Source: Atlantibacter sp. RC6
GTDB taxonomy: Bacteria; Pseudomonadota; Gammaproteobacteria; Enterobacterales; Enterobacteriaceae
Length of the DNA stretch: 64,000 nucleotides
Reading direction: 5' to 3'
Assembly (NCBI RefSeq): GCF_014193285.1
Contig: NZ_JACHZE010000001.1
Location: forward strand, 930,001-994,000
The notes beneath the pieces were generated by a model that saw only the letters and a list, made by a program, of their open reading frames with translations, was not told the DNA's origin and ran no database searches. Positions within the stretch are counted from its first letter, which is position 1. Each line of letters begins with the position of its first letter. This document shows, one piece after another, positions 27,843 to 39,067 of this stretch. Both the position numbers and the translations under genes were made by a program.

Positions 27843-28928
27843 TTACCAACGGGGGAGCGTGGTGCTGACGTCGGCGTTTTGCGCGCGCTGACGCAGCAGG
27901 TGATCCATTAATACAATCGCCAGCATCGCTTCGGCGATCGGCACGGCGCGGATCCCGACGCAGGGATCGTGACGCCCACGGGTGACCATTTCCACTTCTT
28001 CGCCGAAACGGTTTACCGTGCGCCCCGGCACCATAATGCTGGAAGTGGGTTTCAGCGCCATATGCGCCACAATTTGCTGGCCGCTGCTGATGCCGCCCAG
28101 CACGCCGCCCGCGTGGTTGCTTTGAAAACCGTCTTTGGTGATTTCGTCGCGGTTCTGGCTGCCGCGCAGTTGCACCACGCCGAAACCGTCGCCGATTTCC
28201 ACGCCCTTCACGGCGTTAATGCTCATCAGCGCGTGGGCGATATCGGCGTCCAGGCGGTCAAAGACTGGCTCGCCAAGCCCGGCGGGCACACTGTCGGCCA
28301 CCACAGTCACTTTCGCGCCGATGGAGTCGCCCTCTTTTTTCAGGGCGCGCATCAGCTCATCCAGCGCCTCGATTTTATCCGGGTCCGGGCAGAAGAACGG
28401 GTTCTGTTCCACCTGATCCCAGTCTTTGATTTCCAGCGGAATGTCGCCCATCTGGGTCAGGCAGCCACGAATCACCACACCGAATTTCTGCGCCATATAT
28501 TTTTTGGCAATCGCGCCTGCCGCGACGCGCATGGCGGTTTCACGGGCGGATGAACGTCCGCCGCCGCGATAATCGCGCAGGCCATATTTCTGTTCGTAGG
28601 TGTAATCCGCGTGCCCCGGACGGAACACGTCTTTAATGGCGCTGTAATCCTGGGAGCGCTGATCGGTGTTCTCAATCAGCAGGCCAATACTGGTGCCGGT
28701 GGTGACGCCCTCAAACACGCCAGAGAGAATTTTCACCTGGTCCGGCTCGCGGCGCTGGGTGGTATAGCGCGAGGTGCCGGGACGGCGGCGGTCGAGATCG
28801 TGCTGAAGATCGGCTTCGGTCAGCGGGATGCCGGGCGGTACGCCATCGACGATGCAACCCAGCGCCACGCCGTGCGATTCCCCGAAGGTGGTCACACGGA
28901 AGAATTGTCCAATACTGTTTCCTGCCAT
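27843..28928 (-). CDS. aroC: Chorismate synthase
   Basis: Last enzyme of the shikimate pathway: converts EPSP to chorismate using reduced FMN. 361 residues starting [20 protein letters not shown], with the family signatures [17 protein letters not shown] and [14 protein letters not shown]. Two ATGs stand together; the second gives the E. coli length. It lies between prmB and mepA on one strand, in the conserved order. Confidence 0.98.
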   Translation of the reverse strand: MAGNSIGQFFRVTTFGESHGVALGCIVDGVPPGIPLTEADLQHDLDRRRPGTSRYTTQRREPDQVKILSGVFEGVTTGTSIGLLIENTDQRSQDYSAIKDVFRPGHADYTYEQKYGLRDYRGGGRSSARETAMRVAAGAIAKKYMAQKFGVVIRGCLTQMGDIPLEIKDWDQVEQNPFFCPDPDKIEALDELMRALKKEGDSIGAKVTVVADSVPAGLGEPVFDRLDADIAHALMSINAVKGVEIGDGFGVVQLRGSQNRDEITKDGFQSNHAGGVLGGISSGQQIVAHMALKPTSSIMVPGRTVNRFGEEVEMVTRGRHDPCVGIRAVPIAEAMLAIVLMDHLLRQRAQNADVSTTLPRW

Positions 28929-28989
28929 CACGGCTCCGTTGTCGTTGTTGTGTTTTTGAGCGATGTGAAACGGGCCGCAGCCCGTTGGA

Positions 28990-29922
28990 TTAATCTTTAT
29001 AAATGCTGAAGTGCTCGCGCGCCGCGATCAGCTGCGCTTTGGTCAGCATGAAGACGCCGTCACCGCCGTTATCAAACTCCAGCCAGGTGAACGGCACATC
29101 CGGATATTGCTCCATCAGATGTACCATGCTGTTACCCACTTCACAAATCAGAATCCCCTGGTCGGACAGGTAGTCCGGGGAGCAAGCCAGGATGCGGCGC
29201 GCCAGTTTCAGGCCGTCGCTGCCCGCCGCCAGCCCCAGCGCCGGCTCGTGGCGATACTCATTTGGCAGGTCGGACATATCTTCCTCATCCACATACGGCG
29301 GGTTGGTGACGATAATGTCGTACTGCACTTTTGGCAGATCGCGGAACAGGTCGGAGCGGATTGGCGTGACGTGATGGATCAGGCCATGCTCTTCAATGTT
29401 GTGCTCGGTGACCGCCAGCGCGTCGGCGGAAATATCCACCGCGTCCACTTCAGCCTCCGGGAAGGCATACGCGCAGGCAATCGCGATACAGCCGCTGCCG
29501 GTACACATATCCAGAATATGTTCAGGCTGGCCGTCGAACAGCCCAGCGAAACGGTTGTTGATCAGCTCGCCAATCGGCGAACGCGGCACCAGCACGCGCT
29601 CATCAACATAAAACTCATGACCGCAGAACCAGGCTTTATTGGTCAAATAGGCGACCGGGATACGTTCGTTGACCCGGCGGATCACGCGCTCGACAATGCG
29701 GTGGCGTTCGCTGGAGGTTAAGCGCGCGGTGCGCATATCTTCAGGAATATCCAGCGGCAGATAAAGCGATGGAAGCACCAGTTGTACCGCCTCATCCCAC
29801 GGGTTATCGGTGCCATGACCATACCAGATGCCCGCCGCGCTAAAACGGCTGACTGACCAGCGCAGCATATCCTGAATGGTATGCAGTTCATTGACTGCTT
29901 CATCGACGAAAATTTTATCCAC
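28990..29922 (-). CDS. prmB: 50S ribosomal protein L3 N5-glutamine methyltransferase
   Basis: SAM-dependent enzyme (310 aa) that methylates a Gln of ribosomal protein L3. The SAM loop is [12 protein letters not shown] (around 138-149), and the catalytic NPPY motif that binds the target glutamine is at 207-210. It is the first gene of the prmB-aroC-mepA-yfcA-epmC-yfcL strand block and is divergent from smrB. Confidence 0.96.
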   Translation of the reverse strand: MDKIFVDEAVNELHTIQDMLRWSVSRFSAAGIWYGHGTDNPWDEAVQLVLPSLYLPLDIPEDMRTARLTSSERHRIVERVIRRVNERIPVAYLTNKAWFCGHEFYVDERVLVPRSPIGELINNRFAGLFDGQPEHILDMCTGSGCIAIACAYAFPEAEVDAVDISADALAVTEHNIEEHGLIHHVTPIRSDLFRDLPKVQYDIIVTNPPYVDEEDMSDLPNEYRHEPALGLAAGSDGLKLARRILACSPDYLSDQGILICEVGNSMVHLMEQYPDVPFTWLEFDNGGDGVFMLTKAQLIAAREHFSIYKD

Positions 29923-30085
29923 TATTCCTCCGGCGCGCGCGACGCGTTAAACACGGCGGCTAGTTTGCCACGATAGCGGCGATAAATCAGCATTCCCCCT
30001 TCTGTGCCAGCGTGAAAACGCGTTTTATTTAGCACTCGCCCGGGAGTCAGGTACACTGCCTGGGATAAGAATGACGGAGAAGAGA

Positions 30086-30637
30086 ATGAAAAAGAAAAAT
30101 TCGCTTAACGAGGAGGACCAGACGCTGTTCCGGGAACTGATGCGCGGCACCCGTAAAATTAAGCAGGACACCATTGTCCACCGCCCGCAGCGTAAAAAAG
30201 CGAATGACGTGCCGGTTAAGCGCCTGATCCAGGAGCAGGTGGACGCCAGCCACTATTTTTCCGATGAGTTCCAGCCGCTGCTGGCGGCGGAAGGCCCGGT
30301 GCGCTACGTGCGCGAAGGCACCAGCCATTTTGAGCTGAAGAAATTACGGCGCGGCGACTACTCGCCGGAGCTGTTCCTCGATTTACACGGTCTGACCCAG
30401 CTTCAGGCCAAGCAGGAATTAGGCGCGCTGATTGCCGCCTGTCGGCGCGAGCACGTGTTTTGCGCCTGCGTGATGCACGGCCACGGCAAACACATTCTGA
30501 AGCAGCAAACCCCGCTGTGGCTGGCTCAGCATCCGCATGTGGTGGCGTTTCATCAGGCATCGAAAGAGTATGGCGGCGATGCCGCTTTGCTGGTGCTGAT
30601 AGAGGTGGAAGAGTTCAGGCCGCCGGAACTGCCTTAA
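30086..30637 (+). CDS. smrB: Ribosome rescue endonuclease SmrB
   Basis: Smr-domain nuclease that cleaves mRNA between collided ribosomes. 183 residues, equal to E. coli (YfcN). A basic N-terminal extension ([12 protein letters not shown]) docks on the ribosome in E. coli, and the Smr domain covers about 98-175 with the [10 protein letters not shown] and MHGHGKHIL motifs. I start at the ATG at 30086, 5-8 nt after GGAGAAGAG. A hairpin follows the stop. Divergent from prmB. Confidence 0.95.
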   Translation: MKKKNSLNEEDQTLFRELMRGTRKIKQDTIVHRPQRKKANDVPVKRLIQEQVDASHYFSDEFQPLLAAEGPVRYVREGTSHFELKKLRRGDYSPELFLDLHGLTQLQAKQELGALIAACRREHVFCACVMHGHGKHILKQQTPLWLAQHPHVVAFHQASKEYGGDAALLVLIEVEEFRPPELP

Positions 30638-30642
30638 AAACA

Positions 30643-30668
30643 AAAAAGCCGCTTTACGCGGCTTTTTG
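30643..30668. terminator. Bidirectional terminator between smrB and sixA
   Basis: AAAAAGCCGC-TTTA-CGCGGCTTTTT stem with flanking A and T runs, between two convergent stop codons. Confidence 0.92.
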
Positions 30669-30672
30669 ACGT

Positions 30673-31167
30673 TTACCCATTACTGGCTTTCGCCATTTTC
30701 AGATTGCAGGGGCTCATCTGCCAGTTAAACACGCCCTTATCGGTTTGCGGATCCAGCGTTACGCTGGCGATGGCGGAGGTTGAGAACATTGGCGGCGTTT
30801 CTTCCGGGCAAAGTTCTGAAACCAGGTAGCCGACTAACGGGAGGTGAGAAATCACCAGCACCGATTTAACGCCTTCGTCCGCCAGCGTCTGAAGGTCGGC
30901 ACCGACCATTCGTACATCGCCGCAGGGCGTCAACTCCGGCAGGACATCGACGTTTTCCGGCAAAGTAAACACTTCCCGGACCACATCCAGCGTCTGCCCG
31001 GCACGCAGATAGGGGCTGACAAGAACACGCTCGATATCCACCTTTTGACCTTTTAACCAGGTCGCCATTTGACGGGATTCGTCACACCCACAGAGGGTTA
31101 AGGGACGAACCGCATCGCTGGCGGCATCAAGAGCTGCGTCACCGTGACGCATAATGAAAACTTGCAT
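30673..31167 (-). CDS. sixA: Phosphohistidine phosphatase SixA
   Basis: Cytoplasmic phosphatase of 164 residues, histidine phosphatase superfamily. It begins MQVFIMRHGDAA, where His8 of the RHG motif is the nucleophile. In E. coli it dephosphorylates NPr of the nitrogen phosphotransferase system (first described with ArcB). It is convergent with smrB. A short inverted repeat (31203-31228, CCCCAACAGGC / GCCTGTGGGG) lies in its 190-bp upstream gap. Confidence 0.95.
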   Translation of the reverse strand: MQVFIMRHGDAALDAASDAVRPLTLCGCDESRQMATWLKGQKVDIERVLVSPYLRAGQTLDVVREVFTLPENVDVLPELTPCGDVRMVGADLQTLADEGVKSVLVISHLPLVGYLVSELCPEETPPMFSTSAIASVTLDPQTDKGVFNWQMSPCNLKMAKASNG

Positions 31168-31358
31168 AGTGCACCGCTTTTGTTAACCAGAATCGCCACG
31201 TTCCCCAACAGGCCCAAAGCCTGTGGGGAGATCATCGCGGTCGGGCATTGTGCCTTATCCCGACGTCGAATGAAACGTTGTGTTTTACCTTAATGGCGTA
31301 AGTATAGTCAATCGCCGTTTAACATTTAACCAACCCCCGACGTGCCGGTAAAAACCGG

Positions 31359-33521
31359 TTAATCAGCGGTCACCGTTGCAGGCTCAACATCTGCCTGACT
31401 TTGCCAGAATTTTTGCTGGGTTTGCGCCATTGCCAGCAGCCGCTCGCAGGGGGCGAAGCGCTCGCCGTAGCGGCTTTCCAGACGTTGCAGCCGGGCGACC
31501 ACCTCTGGCGCGCCGAGGCTGTCCATATAGCGGAACGGCCCCCCCAGGAAAGGCGGGAAACCGATGCCGAATACCGCGCCGATATCGCCGTCTCTGACTG
31601 AACGCACCACGCCTTCATCTAACGCCCGCGCCGCCTCGTTCAGCATCATCATCACGCAACGTTCTGCCAGCGCGTCCGCCGCCATTTTTTGCCCGGGCTT
31701 GACGCCAATAAGCGTATAAACCGCAGGGTCGACCTGCTTCTTGCTTTTACGCCCTTTTACCGGATAAAGATAGAAACCGCGGCCATTTTTTCTGCCTTTG
31801 CGATCGTCCTTCAATATTGCTGCAACGGCCTCATTCGGCGCGCTGAAACGCGCCCCGTAAGCCCGCTCCAGCACGGGGATAATTTTAGTGCCTACGTCTA
31901 TTCCAACCTCATCCAAAAGTTGGATCGGCCCCACCGGGAAGCCAAACTTCACCAGCGCGTCGTCAATATGCTCAATCGGTTCACCTTCCAGCAGGCAGCG
32001 CATGGCTTCATTGATATAAGGGGCCAGGATGCGGTTAACGTAAAAGCCCGCGCAGTCCGCGACCACGATCGGCGTTTTACCCTGTTTTTTCGCCAGCGCC
32101 ACGGTGGTAGAGATGGTTTGCGCGCTGGTTCCCGCATGGGGAATAACCTCGACCAGCGGCATTTTGTCGACCGGGCTGAAATAGTGCAGGCCAACCACCA
32201 GCTCCGGGCGCGCGGCGTTTTGCGCGATATCGCCAATCGGCAATGAGGAGGTGTTAGAGGCAAAAATCGTGTCCGGCGCGGCGTACTGCTCCACCTCGGC
32301 GACCATCTGGCGCTTCAGTTCCAGATCTTCAAACACCGCTTCCACCACGATATCCCGCTGATGGAAGCCGCGATAATCGGTAGAACCGCTAATCAGCGCC
32401 ATCTGGCTGTCGCGCTCCACCGCTTTTAAATGGCGGCGGCGCACTTTTTTATCCAGTAAATCCCAGCTGTATTTCAGCGCGTGGTTAATGCCTTTATCGT
32501 TGATGTCTTTCAGCCGTACCGGCAACTTGCCTTTGGTGGCGGTGACATACGCAATCCCGCCGCCCATCAGCCCGCCGCCGAGGATCCCCACGGCGCGCAG
32601 CGGTTTCGGCGGCGCTTCGCTACCCTGATCCTTTTTCAGCTCGGTGCTGGCAAAGAAAATATTACGCAGCGCGGCAGACTGCGGCGTCATGGCGAGTTCA
32701 CCAAAGGCTTTCGCTTCCGCGTCGTACCCGCTGGCGCTGCCCTGCTCCAGCCCGATGCGCACCACATCGATAATCCGCGTCGCCGCCGGGTAGTTGCCGT
32801 GGGTTTTTTGCAGGGTTTGCTTCGTGACCATGCGGAACAGAATCGAGCGTCCCAGCGGCCCGGTCAGCACACGTTCACGCACCGGCAGACGACGCGAGGC
32901 CGGACGGCCCTGTTTAGCCAGTTCCACCGCCGCGTCCAGCAGGATTGATTTTGGCACCACATCATCCACCAGCCCTACTTTCAGCGCCTGGCGCGGACGC
33001 AGCTGTTTGCCCGCCAGCATCATTTCCAGCGCGGTGCTGACGCCAATCAGGCGCGGCAGGCGTTGAGTACCGCCGGAGCCAGGCAACAACCCCAGTTGCA
33101 CTTCCGGCAGCCCAAGCACCGTTTTGCCATCATCGGTACAGACCCGGCGATGACAGGCCAGCGCCAGCTCCAGCCCGCCGCCGAGGCAAGGCCCGTGGAT
33201 CGCCGCTACCACCGGGATAGAGAGCGCATGAATATCGGCCATGATCTGCTGGCCCTGCTTCGCCAGCGCTTCGGCCTGCTGGGCGGTCTGGCAGCTGGCG
33301 ATCATATTAATATCCGCGCCCGCGATAAAATTGTCCGGCTTACCGGAGATAAACACCACGCCCTGAAGCTGCTTGTTGTCGTGGATCTGCTTGAGGATGG
33401 CGCGCACTTCGCCGCCAAACTCAGCCTTCAGGGTGTTCATTTTTTCGTCGGGCACATCGATGGTAACGATAGCGATATTATCCAGACGAACGTGCATGTG
33501 AAATGCGGATTGCCCTTCCAT
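31359..33521 (-). CDS. fadJ: Fatty-acid oxidation complex subunit alpha FadJ
   Basis: Multifunctional beta-oxidation enzyme of 720 residues, active with FadI mainly under anaerobic conditions. The N-terminal half is an enoyl-CoA hydratase/isomerase ([24 protein letters not shown]). The second half is an L-3-hydroxyacyl-CoA dehydrogenase with the NAD motif [14 protein letters not shown]. It starts on the base where fadI ends (one-base overlap), so the two subunits are coupled and controlled from the fadI promoter. Confidence 0.97.
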   Translation of the reverse strand: MEGQSAFHMHVRLDNIAIVTIDVPDEKMNTLKAEFGGEVRAILKQIHDNKQLQGVVFISGKPDNFIAGADINMIASCQTAQQAEALAKQGQQIMADIHALSIPVVAAIHGPCLGGGLELALACHRRVCTDDGKTVLGLPEVQLGLLPGSGGTQRLPRLIGVSTALEMMLAGKQLRPRQALKVGLVDDVVPKSILLDAAVELAKQGRPASRRLPVRERVLTGPLGRSILFRMVTKQTLQKTHGNYPAATRIIDVVRIGLEQGSASGYDAEAKAFGELAMTPQSAALRNIFFASTELKKDQGSEAPPKPLRAVGILGGGLMGGGIAYVTATKGKLPVRLKDINDKGINHALKYSWDLLDKKVRRRHLKAVERDSQMALISGSTDYRGFHQRDIVVEAVFEDLELKRQMVAEVEQYAAPDTIFASNTSSLPIGDIAQNAARPELVVGLHYFSPVDKMPLVEVIPHAGTSAQTISTTVALAKKQGKTPIVVADCAGFYVNRILAPYINEAMRCLLEGEPIEHIDDALVKFGFPVGPIQLLDEVGIDVGTKIIPVLERAYGARFSAPNEAVAAILKDDRKGRKNGRGFYLYPVKGRKSKKQVDPAVYTLIGVKPGQKMAADALAERCVMMMLNEAARALDEGVVRSVRDGDIGAVFGIGFPPFLGGPFRYMDSLGAPEVVARLQRLESRYGERFAPCERLLAMAQTQQKFWQSQADVEPATVTAD

Positions 33522-34831
33522 TATTCTGCCTCCAGTACCATTGCCGCCCCTAACCCGCCTGCCGCGCAGGCCGTCACCAGACCGAATCCGCCGCCGCGAC
33601 GGCGCAGTTCATTCAGGGTCTGGACGATCATCCGCGCGCCGGTGGCGGCAAACGGGTGACCGTAGGCGATGGAGCCGCCCATCACGTTAAAGATGGCGTC
33701 GTCCACGTCGCCGGTGGCGTGGGCACGGCCCAGCACATCCCGGGCAAACCGCTCGCTGGAGAGCATTTTCAGGTTGGCCAGCGTCTGAGCGGCGAAGGCT
33801 TCATGCATATCAAACAGGGTCAAATCCGCGAGAGTGATCCCGGCGCGATCCAGCGCCAGCGGCGTGGCCCAGGCGGGCCCCAGCAGCATATCCTGCCATA
33901 CGTCGATGGCGGTAAACGCGTAGCTGCGCAGATAGCCGAGCGGCGTCAGCCCCAGTTCTTTGGCGCGCGATTCCGTCATCATAATCAGTGCGGCGGCGCC
34001 GTCGGTGAGCGGCGTGCTGTTTGCCGCCGTCACGGTACCGTGTTTGCGGTCAAACGCCGGGCGCAGTTTGGCGTAATCGGCCTGAGAACTGTTTTTACGA
34101 ATGTTGTTGTCTTCGCTGAAGGGCTCGCGATAAGGCGGGACGAAGGCGGTCATCACTTCATCGGCGAATTTCCCCTCCTGCCAGGCCTTGGCGGCCCGCA
34201 CGTGGGAGCGGTGCGCCAGCGCATCTTGCTGTTCACGAGTGATTGCATGGGTTTTGGCCATTTGCTCGGCGGTATCGCCCATGCGTAAACCGGTGGAATA
34301 CTCCGCTACAGCGGGTGGCACAGGCATCAGATCGCGCAGGCGCAGACGGGAAAACAGTTTCAGGCGCTGCCCGGTAGTACGGGCTTTGTTGACGTCCACC
34401 AGCACGCGGGCCAGCTTTTTGCTGACGCCAATCGGCAGCACCGATGAGGAATCGGCCCCACCCGCGATACCGGCGCGGATGGTTCCCGCCATCAGGCTTT
34501 CCGCCACGTTCGCCACCGCCTGAAAGCTGGTGGCGCAGGCGCGGCTGACGCTATAGGCGTCGGTATGCACATTCATACCGGTGCCGAGCACGATTTCACG
34601 CGCGATGTTGGGCGCTTCCGGCATCTGCACCACCTGGCCAAACACCAGTTGCTCAATCACCTCGGGTGAAATTTCGCTGCGCGCCAGCAGTTCGCTGACC
34701 ACCATTTTGCCGAGATCGACGGCCGGAATGCCGTGAAAAGCGGTCGCCTGGCGTGCGAAAGGGGTTCGCAACCCGCTGATGATGGCAATTCGATCGCCCG
34801 GACGGGCAAGACGCGGTAACGCCTGACTCAT
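33521..34831 (-). CDS. fadI: 3-ketoacyl-CoA thiolase FadI
   Basis: Thiolase subunit (436 aa, as in E. coli) that cleaves 3-ketoacyl-CoA to acetyl-CoA and a shortened acyl-CoA. The acyl-accepting Cys99 is in SRACATSFQ, and the C-terminal catalytic motifs are [14 protein letters not shown] and TACAAGGLG. Start at [14 protein letters not shown]; the longer open frame runs into the promoter. A FadR operator lies 35 bp upstream, so the operon is repressed unless long-chain acyl-CoA is present. Confidence 0.97.
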   Translation of the reverse strand: MSQALPRLARPGDRIAIISGLRTPFARQATAFHGIPAVDLGKMVVSELLARSEISPEVIEQLVFGQVVQMPEAPNIAREIVLGTGMNVHTDAYSVSRACATSFQAVANVAESLMAGTIRAGIAGGADSSSVLPIGVSKKLARVLVDVNKARTTGQRLKLFSRLRLRDLMPVPPAVAEYSTGLRMGDTAEQMAKTHAITREQQDALAHRSHVRAAKAWQEGKFADEVMTAFVPPYREPFSEDNNIRKNSSQADYAKLRPAFDRKHGTVTAANSTPLTDGAAALIMMTESRAKELGLTPLGYLRSYAFTAIDVWQDMLLGPAWATPLALDRAGITLADLTLFDMHEAFAAQTLANLKMLSSERFARDVLGRAHATGDVDDAIFNVMGGSIAYGHPFAATGARMIVQTLNELRRRGGGFGLVTACAAGGLGAAMVLEAE

Positions 34832-34865
34832 AACACTCCCCTGTAAAAATGGACATACAACGTAA

Positions 34866-34881
34866 AAGTGGTCGGACCTGA
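34866..34881. promoter_or_regulatory. FadR operator of fadIJ
   Basis: AAGTGGTCGGACCTGA matches the FadR core TGGTCNGACC exactly, 35 bp upstream of the fadI start codon. Confidence 0.82.
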
Positions 34882-34997
34882 CGATAGTCTTAACCAAATT
34901 TTTACATTTAGCCAACCGGGGAAATGCAAAAGTGCGAAGAGTTACACGAATTTACGGACAGATGACGCCTCCCCGGAACAGGAAGGCGTCGACAGGA

Positions 34998-35282
34998 TTA
35001 ACGCAGGCCCAGCTGGAAAATCATGGTTTCTGCCTGGCAGGCAAAAACGAAGTCGATATCCAGGCGCACGCCATCGCTTTCTTCAGTGAAGTTCGCGTTG
35101 ATCTGGCACGGCTCGGATTCCACTTCGCGGGCTTTGGCGCTCAGGGCAGCCAGGGTTTCTTCAGCCTGGGCGCGGTCCGGGAAAACGCGGCTGTAGGACG
35201 CGGTGCAATCGGTGTTGTCCATAATGGTCCCAACATCAATACAGCAGCAAACCGGGGTTTCATCAGCACTGCATTTACTCAT
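34998..35282 (-). CDS. yfcZ: YfcZ/YiiS family protein
   Basis: Small protein of 94 residues (MSKCSADETPVCCCIDVG...), with an unusual run of three cysteines at 12-14 or so and a C-terminal FACQAETMIFQLGLR. Sequence and length equal E. coli YfcZ, function unknown. Start is the ATG at 35282, preceded by AGAGGAAATCAC; a 14-codon upstream extension is not conserved. It lies between fadI and the divergent fadL. Confidence 0.92.
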   Translation of the reverse strand: MSKCSADETPVCCCIDVGTIMDNTDCTASYSRVFPDRAQAEETLAALSAKAREVESEPCQINANFTEESDGVRLDIDFVFACQAETMIFQLGLR

Positions 35283-35525
35283 TGTGATTTCCTCTGTACA
35301 TCGCACCTGGGGTGCAGTTAGCAATCACGTTATTTTACGCCCCGATTGGAGCCTGCTCCACCCGAGATTTTCGACAAATCCTGACAGATTTAGAAATCAG
35401 CGATAAAAATGATCTGAAACAAAAATCACCCTGTTCGCTGAGAGACATCGGCCCCAAATTTGCCACGGCGATCTCGTTTCGATGATCAATTTATAAATTT
35501 TCTATAAACATACTTGCAACATTCA

Positions 35526-35542
35526 CGCTGGTCGGACCTATA
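35526..35542. promoter_or_regulatory. FadR operator 1 of fadL
   Basis: CGCTGGTCGGACCTATA carries the exact FadR core TGGTCNGACC. The surrounding sequence is nearly the same as the E. coli fadL promoter with its two operators. Confidence 0.85.
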
Positions 35543-35550
35543 CTCACGCC

Positions 35551-35567
35551 ACTGGTCTGATTTGTAA
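35551..35567. promoter_or_regulatory. FadR operator 2 of fadL
   Basis: ACTGGTCTGATTTGTAA, a good left half-site (ACTGGTCTGA) and a weak right half, 25 bp downstream of operator 1, as in E. coli. Confidence 0.78.
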
Positions 35568-35651
35568 GCCGTAACTCAGACCCTACACTTCGCGCTCCTG
35601 TTACGGTAAGTAACATTATTTAAATAAAAATAAATGGATGAGGTTATGGTC

Positions 35652-37019
35652 ATGAGCCAGAAAACCCTGTTTACCAAGTCTCTTCTCGCAGTCGCAGTGG
35701 CAATCGTCTCTTCTCAAGCCTGGTCCGCAGGTTTTCAATTAAACGAGTTTTCTTCCTCTGGCCTTGGCCGCGCCTATTCAGGGGAAGGCGCCATCGCCGA
35801 CAACGCCGGTTCCGCCAGCCGTAACCCGGCAGCAATCATGATGTTTGACCGCCCGACGTTTTCCGGCGGCGCTATCTTCGTGGATCCGGATGTGAATGTG
35901 TCCGGCCGTTCGCCTTCAGGCCGTAGCCTGGACGCCGACAATATCGCGCCAACCGCGTGGGTGCCAAACCTGCATTTTGTTGCGCCGATTAACGAACAAT
36001 TTGGTTGGGGGGCGTCTGTAACCTCCAACTACGGTCTGGCGACCGAATTTAATGATGACTACGCAGCAGGCTCCATGGGCGGTAAAACCGACCTGGAAAC
36101 CCTTAACCTCAACCTGAGCGGCGCGTACCGTCTGAATAACCACTTCAGTTTTGGCCTGGGCTTTAACGCGGTATACGCGAAAGCCAAACTGGAACGTTAC
36201 GCTGGCGACCTGGGTCAATTGACCGCAGCCCAGCTTAGCCGTAACCCGGCTTTCCGCACCAACACCCCGCAAGGTGCGCAGCTTCGCGCGCTGGCGGGCT
36301 ATGCCAACTCGCTGGACAGCAATACCCAGATCGCGCGCCTGAAAGGCGACGAGTGGGGCTACGGCTGGAACGCCGGGATCATGTATGAAGTTGACCAGGA
36401 TAACCGTTACTCACTGACCTATCGTTCAGAAGTCAAAATCGATTTCGAAGGCGATTATAAGAGCGACCTGAGCAGCAGCCCGGCCATCAACGCCGCGCTG
36501 TCCAGCCAGGGCCTGCCTTACGGCACAGGCGGTAGCACCATCGGCGGCAACCTGACGCTGAACCTGCCGGAAATGTGGGAACTGTCGGGTTACAACAAAG
36601 TTGCGCCCCAGTGGGCCATCCACTACAGCCTGGCGTACACCAGCTGGAGCCAGTTCCAGGAGCTGAAAGCCACCAGCAACAACGGCCAGACGCTGTTCTA
36701 TAAAGATGAAAGCTTCCGCGATTCTTACCGCATCGCGTTAGGGACCACTTACTTTATGGATGATAACTGGACGCTGCGTGCCGGTATCGCCTTCGATGAC
36801 AGCCCGGTGCCTGCCGACCACCGCTCCATCTCCATCCCGGATCAGGACCGCCTGTGGCTGAGCACCGGCGCGACCTACGCATTTAATAAAGATGCTTCCG
36901 TGGATGTGGGCGTGTCTTATATGCACGGCCAGCACGTTGAATTTACCGAAGGCCCGTACACCTTCCGTTCTGAAGGTAAAGCCTGGCTGTACGGCGCGAA
37001 CTTCAACTACGCGTTCTAA
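35652..37019 (+). CDS. fadL: Long-chain fatty acid outer-membrane transporter FadL
   Basis: Beta-barrel that takes long-chain fatty acids across the outer membrane and also serves as a phage receptor in E. coli. The signal peptide is [25 protein letters not shown] with cleavage before AGFQLNEFS; the protein ends in a C-terminal Phe (FNYAF), the outer-membrane assembly signal. 455 residues against 446 in E. coli; the extra residues fall in the loop near 195-225 and near 280-300. Three in-frame starts exist (35634, 35646, 35652); the last gives the E. coli N-terminus. Controlled by two FadR sites. Confidence 0.96.
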   Translation: MSQKTLFTKSLLAVAVAIVSSQAWSAGFQLNEFSSSGLGRAYSGEGAIADNAGSASRNPAAIMMFDRPTFSGGAIFVDPDVNVSGRSPSGRSLDADNIAPTAWVPNLHFVAPINEQFGWGASVTSNYGLATEFNDDYAAGSMGGKTDLETLNLNLSGAYRLNNHFSFGLGFNAVYAKAKLERYAGDLGQLTAAQLSRNPAFRTNTPQGAQLRALAGYANSLDSNTQIARLKGDEWGYGWNAGIMYEVDQDNRYSLTYRSEVKIDFEGDYKSDLSSSPAINAALSSQGLPYGTGGSTIGGNLTLNLPEMWELSGYNKVAPQWAIHYSLAYTSWSQFQELKATSNNGQTLFYKDESFRDSYRIALGTTYFMDDNWTLRAGIAFDDSPVPADHRSISIPDQDRLWLSTGATYAFNKDASVDVGVSYMHGQHVEFTEGPYTFRSEGKAWLYGANFNYAF

Positions 37020-37036
37020 TCGGCTTCTCAAAAAGC

Positions 37037-37068
37037 AAAAAGGTGAGCCACAATGGCTCACCTTTTTT
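37037..37068. terminator. Bidirectional terminator between fadL and mlaA
   Basis: AAAAAGGTGAGCC-ACAAT-GGCTCACCTTTTTT, a perfect stem of 13 bp between convergent stop codons. Confidence 0.95.
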
Positions 37069-37088
37069 ATTGCCGCTTTTCAGCGGCG

Positions 37089-37841
37089 TTATTCTGAATC
37101 AATCTCTTTTAAATCATCCTGAATCGCCTGGGCGTTCGGGTTTTCTTCCGGCTTCAACTGGCCGCCGTTGGCAATAAAGTCGTTACGCTGGAAGTAGGCT
37201 TCGCGCACCAGGATATACGGGTCGGAAGACTGGCGCAGCAGGCCGTCGGAATCCAGCAGCTGGGCGCGGGTTTCAACGCCTTCAATCGCCCACTTGCCAA
37301 TCGACATCGGCCAGGTCAGCCAGGAGAGCGCCGGATAGAGCGAATCCACCGCATCGCCGCCTTCCTGACGCAGCGTAAAGCTGCCATAGAACGGCAGTTG
37401 CAGGTACGGACCGTAGCCCACGCCATAGTGCCCCAGGGTGCTGCCGAAACGATGCGGCTCAACGCGCTGCAGTTTCGGGTTTGACATGCTGGCGACGTCG
37501 ATAAAGCCGCCCATCCCCAGCAGGGTATTCAGGAAGAAGCGCGTAAAGTGCACCATCCCCTGGTACGGGTCGCCCTGAAGGAAGTAGTTCACCATGACAG
37601 CAGGTTCTTCAAGGTTGCTGGTGAAGTTGCTGATCCCATTGCGCGCTGGCTGCGGCACATAATCCCGCCAGACGACCGCGACCGGACGAACAACATAGGG
37701 ATCCAGTACGTTAAAGTTGAAGTTGTACATGGTCCGGTTAAACCCTTCGAACGGGTCCGAGCGTCCCTGTTGTTCTCCCGAGCTGGCGCAACCCATCAGT
37801 AAAGTTGTCGCCAGCGCAATGCCGGTCAGGCGAAAATTCAT
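37089..37841 (-). CDS. mlaA: Outer-membrane lipid asymmetry lipoprotein MlaA
   Basis: Outer-membrane lipoprotein (250 aa) that, with OmpC/F, removes phospholipids from the outer leaflet and passes them to MlaC. The signal sequence ends in the lipobox LMGC (Cys18), followed by ASSGEQQ, so sorting to the outer membrane is expected. Conserved segments are DPFEGFNRTMYNFN and GVGYGPYLQLPFYG. It is convergent with fadL and lies just after the ccm operon. Confidence 0.96.
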   Translation of the reverse strand: MNFRLTGIALATTLLMGCASSGEQQGRSDPFEGFNRTMYNFNFNVLDPYVVRPVAVVWRDYVPQPARNGISNFTSNLEEPAVMVNYFLQGDPYQGMVHFTRFFLNTLLGMGGFIDVASMSNPKLQRVEPHRFGSTLGHYGVGYGPYLQLPFYGSFTLRQEGGDAVDSLYPALSWLTWPMSIGKWAIEGVETRAQLLDSDGLLRQSSDPYILVREAYFQRNDFIANGGQLKPEENPNAQAIQDDLKEIDSE

Positions 37842-37870
37842 CTCTGTCTCCCTGTTATTGATATCCGCTG

Positions 37871-39067
37871 TCAGGGCTGACGGGATGAAATCATCACCTC
37901 CGTCGGATGGGCCGGGTCAAATTTAATCAGCGCGCTTTGACCAACCCAGTCCCCTGACTGCACAGCAGGTGTGCCATCCTGTGAGATATGCACTTTAATC
38001 CAACCCTGATGCAATGAAGAGAGTGAACCTCCCGGCATCATGGTATTTGAGTCATCTATATTGAGTGTCATCGGAAACTGACCAACCGGCAACTTTTTCA
38101 CCGCCACGGGAACCGGCGAGGATTCCCCTACCACGGTAACAAAGACGGTGCCACTGGCAACGATGCCCTGCTGAGCTTCCGGCGAAAGCGTGATTTTAAC
38201 AGCCAGCGGCGTATTGTCCACGCTGGTCTGGGCTTGCGCCTGAGCGATACTACGCTCAATTACCGCCCGACGCTTATCGTTTTGCGGCAAGACACGCAGC
38301 ATCATCTGCCACGCCGCGACCGCATCGCCAAAGCGCTGTTGCTCAAAGGAACTGAACGCCAGCAGACTCAGGGCGCGAATATTGGTATGCGACGCCGCTA
38401 CCGCTTCACGCAATAATTTATCGCCCAACTGGTTGTCATTCTGATCGGATGAACGAATCAATACTTCAGCATAGTCGAGTTTGGCATCGATATTATCCGG
38501 GGCCAGTTTCCAGGCGTGTTCAAATGCATCGGTGGCGGTGGTGGCGTTATTCAGCGCCATGCCGATACGGCCCAGCATCATCCAGCCTTCAATATTATTC
38601 GGATCGTCCTGCAACCGGGTGCGCAGACCCAGGCCCAGGCGCGCCATCTCTTCCATGGTCAGCGCGGGCGCGTTCGGGTCCATGACGCGGTTTAGCAGTT
38701 CCGGCGTCTGGCGGGTGACCTCCTGCCATTCAAGCACGTTTTTCAGATCGACGGTTTTCCAGAACACCCCGACGCTGACAATCACCAGCGCCGCCACGCC
38801 GGGTGCGAGCACCCAGCGGCTCAGCGGTTTCTGGGCGCTTTCGCTGTGCTGAGGAATGTCATCGAGCAGATTGTGCTGAAGCTCGGCCACCATCTCCTCG
38901 CGTTCGGCGCTGTTTTCGCGTTCCAGCTCGCGCAACCGGGACTGGTAAAACGCCCGGTTCAGCACATCGCGCGAGACGCTGCGGTTGCCGGACCAGGGAA
39001 CAAACAACAGGCCCGCAGTGATAATCAGCAACGCCACCATGGCGCTAATCAGCAGCGTTAACGTCAT
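37871..39067 (-). CDS. ccmI: Cytochrome c maturation protein CcmI
   Basis: Apocytochrome c chaperone of the haem-ligation complex, 398 residues from MTLTLLISAMVALL. Two N-terminal membrane segments (about 3-22 and 92-112) flank a cytoplasmic loop with a leucine-zipper-like stretch (LRELERENSAEREEM). The periplasmic part from about residue 115 has TPR repeats (IEGWMMLGRIGMALNN) and a C-terminal domain. In E. coli this part is fused to CcmH; here it is separate and overlaps ccmH by 4 bp. It ends the operon. Confidence 0.93.
   Translation of the reverse strand: MTLTLLISAMVALLIITAGLLFVPWSGNRSVSRDVLNRAFYQSRLRELERENSAEREEMVAELQHNLLDDIPQHSESAQKPLSRWVLAPGVAALVIVSVGVFWKTVDLKNVLEWQEVTRQTPELLNRVMDPNAPALTMEEMARLGLGLRTRLQDDPNNIEGWMMLGRIGMALNNATTATDAFEHAWKLAPDNIDAKLDYAEVLIRSSDQNDNQLGDKLLREAVAASHTNIRALSLLAFSSFEQQRFGDAVAAWQMMLRVLPQNDKRRAVIERSIAQAQAQTSVDNTPLAVKITLSPEAQQGIVASGTVFVTVVGESSPVPVAVKKLPVGQFPMTLNIDDSNTMMPGGSLSSLHQGWIKVHISQDGTPAVQSGDWVGQSALIKFDPAHPTEVMISSRQP

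Larger units (their letters stand above)
35283..35651. promoter_or_regulatory. Divergent yfcZ-fadL control region
   Basis: A 369-bp region without a gene. The yfcZ-proximal part shows nothing I recognise. The fadL-proximal half holds two FadR sites (35526-35542 and 35551-35567) and an AT-rich leader (35610-35635) before the fadL start. Confidence 0.6.
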
